In this document: positions 61,465-64,000 of the stretch, piece by piece | Layout: the number at the start of each line of letters is the position of its first letter | Numbering within the stretch: position 1 is the stretch's first letter | Source of the DNA: a virus | Reading direction: 5' to 3' (one strand) | DNA length: 64,000 bases | IMG/VR virus record: IMGVR_UViG_3300037010_003016 | Coordinates: 29,729-93,728 of that record | Notes under the pieces: generated by a model | Told to the model about the DNA's origin: nothing | Seen by the model: the letters and a program-made list of their open reading frames with translations, nothing else | Databases searched by the model: none | Position numbers and translations under genes: made by a program

Positions 61465-61686
61465 ATGTGTATATCAGTTTTAATAATTGGACGTGAAAAA
61501 AATAGATCTAGATCTTGGTCAAATTCTAAGTATGGGACTGGTTTTTGGTCTGGGACAAGGTCTTGGTCTTGGACTAGAACCAAAGCTAGTTCAAGGTCTG
61601 TAAGTCAGACTAAAAAATATTCTTGGTTTGTTTCAAAGTCTTGGTCTGAGTCTAGATCTAGATCGCTAGGGTCTGGAACAAAATAA
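61465..61686 (+). CDS. Ser/Arg/Trp-dipeptide-repeat protein d
   Basis: 73 aa. N-terminus MCISVLIIGREKNRSRSW, then runs such as GTRSWSWTRTK and SKSWSESRSRSLGSG. AGGAAGG site 8 nt upstream. The DNA is a degenerate 6-bp repeat (TCTTGG/TCTAGA). Basic, RS-domain-like composition. Confidence 0.5.
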   Translation: MCISVLIIGREKNRSRSWSNSKYGTGFWSGTRSWSWTRTKASSRSVSQTKKYSWFVSKSWSESRSRSLGSGTK

Positions 61687-61707
61687 AATTTTAAAGTTTA
61701 ATAAAAC

Positions 61708-61730
61708 TTTAAGGTAATTTACGATAGAAT
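61708..61730 (+). promoter_or_regulatory. Middle/early-type promoter (TTTAAG, TAGAAT)
   Basis: TTTAAG at 61708, TAGAAT at 61725. Confidence 0.55.
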
Positions 61731-61754
61731 TTCGCCTATAAAGGAGAAGATAAA

Positions 61755-61982
61755 ATGCTAGAAGCGCTCCGCCCACACGCAAAACAGCAAAGTGGTAATT
61801 GGTTGTCTAGAGATTATAAACTTCAAGAAATAGTTACCACAGAAAGAAATGGCGTGAAGTTCTCTAAAGACGCTATGAAAAACAATATGTATTCTGAAAG
61901 CGTAAAAAAGGATATAGAGGAGTTTTTCTCACCTAGAATAGAAAATGTTAGCAAACTTCTAGCTTTTGCTTCGAATAAATAG
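61755..61982 (+). CDS. Hypothetical protein
   Basis: 75 aa; AAAGGAG site and own promoter. Charged, helical. No family recognised. An IS-end relic begins 11 bp after its stop. Confidence 0.5.
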   Translation: MLEALRPHAKQQSGNWLSRDYKLQEIVTTERNGVKFSKDAMKNNMYSESVKKDIEEFFSPRIENVSKLLAFASNK

Positions 61983-61993
61983 GATTTTATAAG

Positions 61994-62109
61994 GTCGTTT
62001 GGGTTGGGAACCAGCCTTGTGGACTATAAACACAAAGCCTTTCGTGCTCAACTTTGTTGTAAGTTGTTAGTTAGGAAGTTCACTCTGTTTACAGAAGGGA
62101 ACGGTTCAC
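61994..62109 (+). mobile_element. Orphan IS200/IS605-type right end with omegaRNA-like scaffold
   Basis: Similar to the tnpB 3' end plus right end of the minus-strand element at 62706-62830, but in plus orientation. GTCGTTTGGG, then hairpins GGTTGG/CCAGCC, GTG/CAC and CAAC/GTTG, GTTAGTTAGGAAG, and a GTTC/GAAC-based terminal hairpin ending CGGTTCAC. The tnpB frame is truncated and shifted. Stems that differ from the other copy stay paired. Confidence 0.7.
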
Positions 62110-62220
62110 AAAAAATTGAGGAGTTTAAAATGCAGAATTGCATATTTAAGCTCTCGAATATAAATTTTGGTTGTCAATCAAACCAGCAAAATTGTAATTT
62201 CGAGAGCATATATTAAGTCC

Positions 62221-62356
62221 TCTAAAATATAGTTTCTGATTCTATATTTTAGATGACTCTAAACTAAAACATAGAATCTGGAACTGAAAACTTCTTTCTC
62301 TTCCGTTTCTAAAATCAGAAAACAATAAATTCTAAAAATGTGATTTTAGAGGCGGA
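62221..62356 (+). other. Hairpin-rich non-coding stretch
   Basis: 12-bp perfect stem TCTAAAATATAG/CTATATTTTAGA (62221-62253), and a second stem pairing 62302-62317 with 62341-62356 (TCCG and TCTAAAATCA arms). The 62110-62705 interval contains no credible gene. Confidence 0.5.
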
Positions 62357-62705
62357 TTTTCTCTAACAAAGCAAATCCCTTCAAATTATAACTACTGTTG
62401 TCAAATTGTCTCTAAATTTATGGTTGTAATTTCAATCATATTTTTAGGATTTATTTTTATAAGTTCTCGGTTACTTATATTTTTAAAAATTGTTGTATAT
62501 GTTTCCTTTAGAGGGATTTTAAAAGACAGAAAGCAAAAATTTTAAATCTATCGAATTATTACTATATATTCTTTGTTAATTGATAATCTATTATATCGAT
62601 TAGTTAAGAATATACCAATTCTTACAGGAAGCTACTGTATAGCTTAATTTTTGATTGCTTTATTCATAAACAATCAGTTTCTTAGTCTTGTTCTTGCTTA
62701 ATAGA

Positions 62706-62742
62706 ACTTGGTGAACCGCTCCTTCATAAATGAAGGAGCTTC
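62706..62742 (-). mobile_element. IS200/IS605-type right end, terminal hairpin
   Basis: On the minus strand, the tnpB stop is followed by GCTCCTTC-ATTTAT-GAAGGAGC and CGGTTCACC, the subterminal hairpin typical of the right end and omegaRNA 3' end. The guide would lie just beyond, at lower plus-strand coordinates. Confidence 0.7.
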
Positions 62743-64000
62743 CTAACTAACAGCTTCCAGCGAAGCTGAAACACGAAAGGCTTTGCGTTTATATAAGTCC
62801 GCAAGGCTAGTTCCTAGCCCAAACGACTTCATACCTCTATATAGTATATGTACAGACGCCTGGAAATCTGGATTAGTCTGATGACCACAAGCCGTACATA
62901 TAAATTTGTCTTGTTTAGGTCTGTTGTTCTTATCTATATTACCACAGTTTAAACAAGTAATAGAAGTATATAATGGATCTACTTTTACAAACAATTTGTC
63001 ATTAAGCGTTTGCTTATAAGAAAGCATTGTAGTAAATTGATAGAATGAAGCGCCTAAAATTGATTTATTTAAACCTGCTTTTTGTCTTACATTTTTTCCT
63101 TGTTTGACTTCATTTCCTTTAGCAGATTTAGTCATATTTTTCAATTTAAGGCCTTCAACTACTATCAAATCAAATTTGTTTGTTAATCTTGAAGAGATTT
63201 GGTGGTATAGATCCGTTCCTTTTATTAGTTATTTTCTTATGTAGTTTATTCAGTTTTTTCTGTGTCTTTTTATAATTACTCCCTAATTTGGTTTTTGATT
63301 TTTTACTTACAAGAATTCTTCTAGATTGCTTTCGTATAAGACGTCTAATTATATCTTTTTCCGATAGTATCTTACGATTAGAAGAACCATTGTTAATGAA
63401 ATTTCCTGATTCAACCGATACTAAGTTTGATATCGGTTCAAAGAGAAAATCTACATTGTTAGAAACGGCAAAGTTATACACATTCATATCTATACCTATA
63501 CAATTGTCTTCATTCAAATTGTTAATAGATACAGGCTCTATTTCTTTTTCAAACGAAATTCCTATACTAGCGTAATAACCGCTTGCATCTCTAGATATAA
63601 CAACAGAAGTAAGCTTATAATCTTTAGGAAGTTCTCTATGATATCTTAGTTTGATATCTTGTTTCATAAGTCTTAGAGTAGTATTTCGTTTATCGGTTTC
63701 TTTAATAGATACTGCTTGATTATTCCAAACAAATGATTGTCTTACATCTTTACTTGATTTAAACTTTGGAAAACTGATTGATAATGCTTTAGCTTTTTCT
63801 TTTGGAGTTATTGCTTTTTGAATGGCTTTATTTCTTTCGTCAATGACATATTTTGAAAATGCTCTTTTGACAGCTTTAAGGAAATTTATTCTAGCTTGTT
63901 GAATGACAACGGAAGAAAAAGGATTATTTCTAAGTTTTAAAGCTTTTTTTATAACTCTATCGTAAGAAACATTATCTCGATATTGTCTGTCTGACTTTTC
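62743..64000 (-). pseudogene. tnpB: Frameshifted tnpB (IS200/IS605 family), N-terminus outside window
   Basis: The frame is open from the window edge to 63170 and resumes from 63168 in another frame. The break follows K-R-N near 63213: one extra base (CC on the plus strand) disrupts what would read N-D-L-Y-H-Q-I. RuvC residues: Asp in CIGIDMN, Glu in IVVEGLKLKNM, Asp in NPDFQASVHIL; zinc finger C-x-x-C...C-x-x-C. RNA-guided nuclease family that promotes IS retention. No tnpA is visible. Confidence 0.8.

Noticed and set aside
62004-62216. 70-aa plus-strand reading frame
   Set aside because: Its N-terminal half is the truncated tnpB tail of the orphan IS end and the rest is read-through; not a gene.

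Overview
This window is a contiguous piece of a T4-like contractile-tailed phage (myovirus) genome. It is strongly AT-rich and densely packed, with overlapping ATGA/TAATG gene junctions. It carries T4-type baseplate, portal, prohead protease, scaffold and capsid genes, a T4-type replication and recombination set (gp41, gp44, gp62-like, gp46/47, ligase), and the late transcription factors gp55 and gp33-like. The host is probably a member of the Campylobacterota. This is inference. It rests on base composition, on T-rich TATAAT promoters, and on a tmRNA tag (ANNTNFKPAAELAA) that resembles the Campylobacter/Helicobacter type.

Layout. (1) 1-18.8 kb: baseplate and tail block, in order: tape measure with an M15 peptidase domain (5' end outside the window), gp48/54-like, gp53-like fused to a kelch propeller, gp27-like hub, gp5-like spike without lysozyme, PAAR tip, unknown, gp25, gp6, further wedge/fibre genes, gp4. 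(2) 19-26.2 kb: gp55 sigma, gp47/gp46, gp33-like coactivator, gp44 clamp loader and an AAA+ ATPase. (3) 26.2-26.7 kb: AT-rich intergenic region with a 38-bp tandem repeat. (4) 26.7-30 kb, minus strand: long repetitive tail fibre and a small partner. (5) 30.2-34.9 kb: head block (portal, gp67/68-like, protease, scaffold, major capsid protein). (6) 35-38.8 kb: papain-like protease, PD-(D/E)XK nuclease, two GroES-like co-chaperonins, dCMP deaminase, ClpP. (7) 38.9-46.3 kb: ribonucleotide reductase with a split intein in NrdA and a mini-intein in NrdB, then phosphoesterases, gp62-like and gp41 helicase. (8) 46.4-48.7 kb: exported small protein, structured RNA region, tmRNA, YqeY-like protein and SmpB. 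(9) 48.7-57 kb: small early/middle genes, including glycine-dipeptide-repeat proteins, DNA ligase, VapD-like and GT9-like proteins. (10) 57-60.7 kb: a large nuclease/nucleotidyltransferase-like protein, then 1.1 kb with two large structured non-coding RNAs. (11) 60.8-64 kb: a less AT-rich imported gene, a cluster of Ser/Arg/Trp-rich micro-ORFs, an orphan omegaRNA-like IS end, and a frameshifted IS200/IS605 tnpB that runs off the window.

How the genes work together. The most striking set is a phage-borne protein quality-control kit: tmRNA with SmpB (ribosome rescue and tagging), ClpP (degradation), two GroES-like co-chaperonins and a YqeY-like protein. Both ribonucleotide reductase subunits are interrupted by inteins exactly inside active-site motifs. 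Expression appears to use two promoter classes: a TTTAAR box starting exactly 17 nt before a TATAAT-like -10 (middle/early-like), and [AT]ATAAATA late promoters that would be read by gp55/gp33 RNA polymerase.
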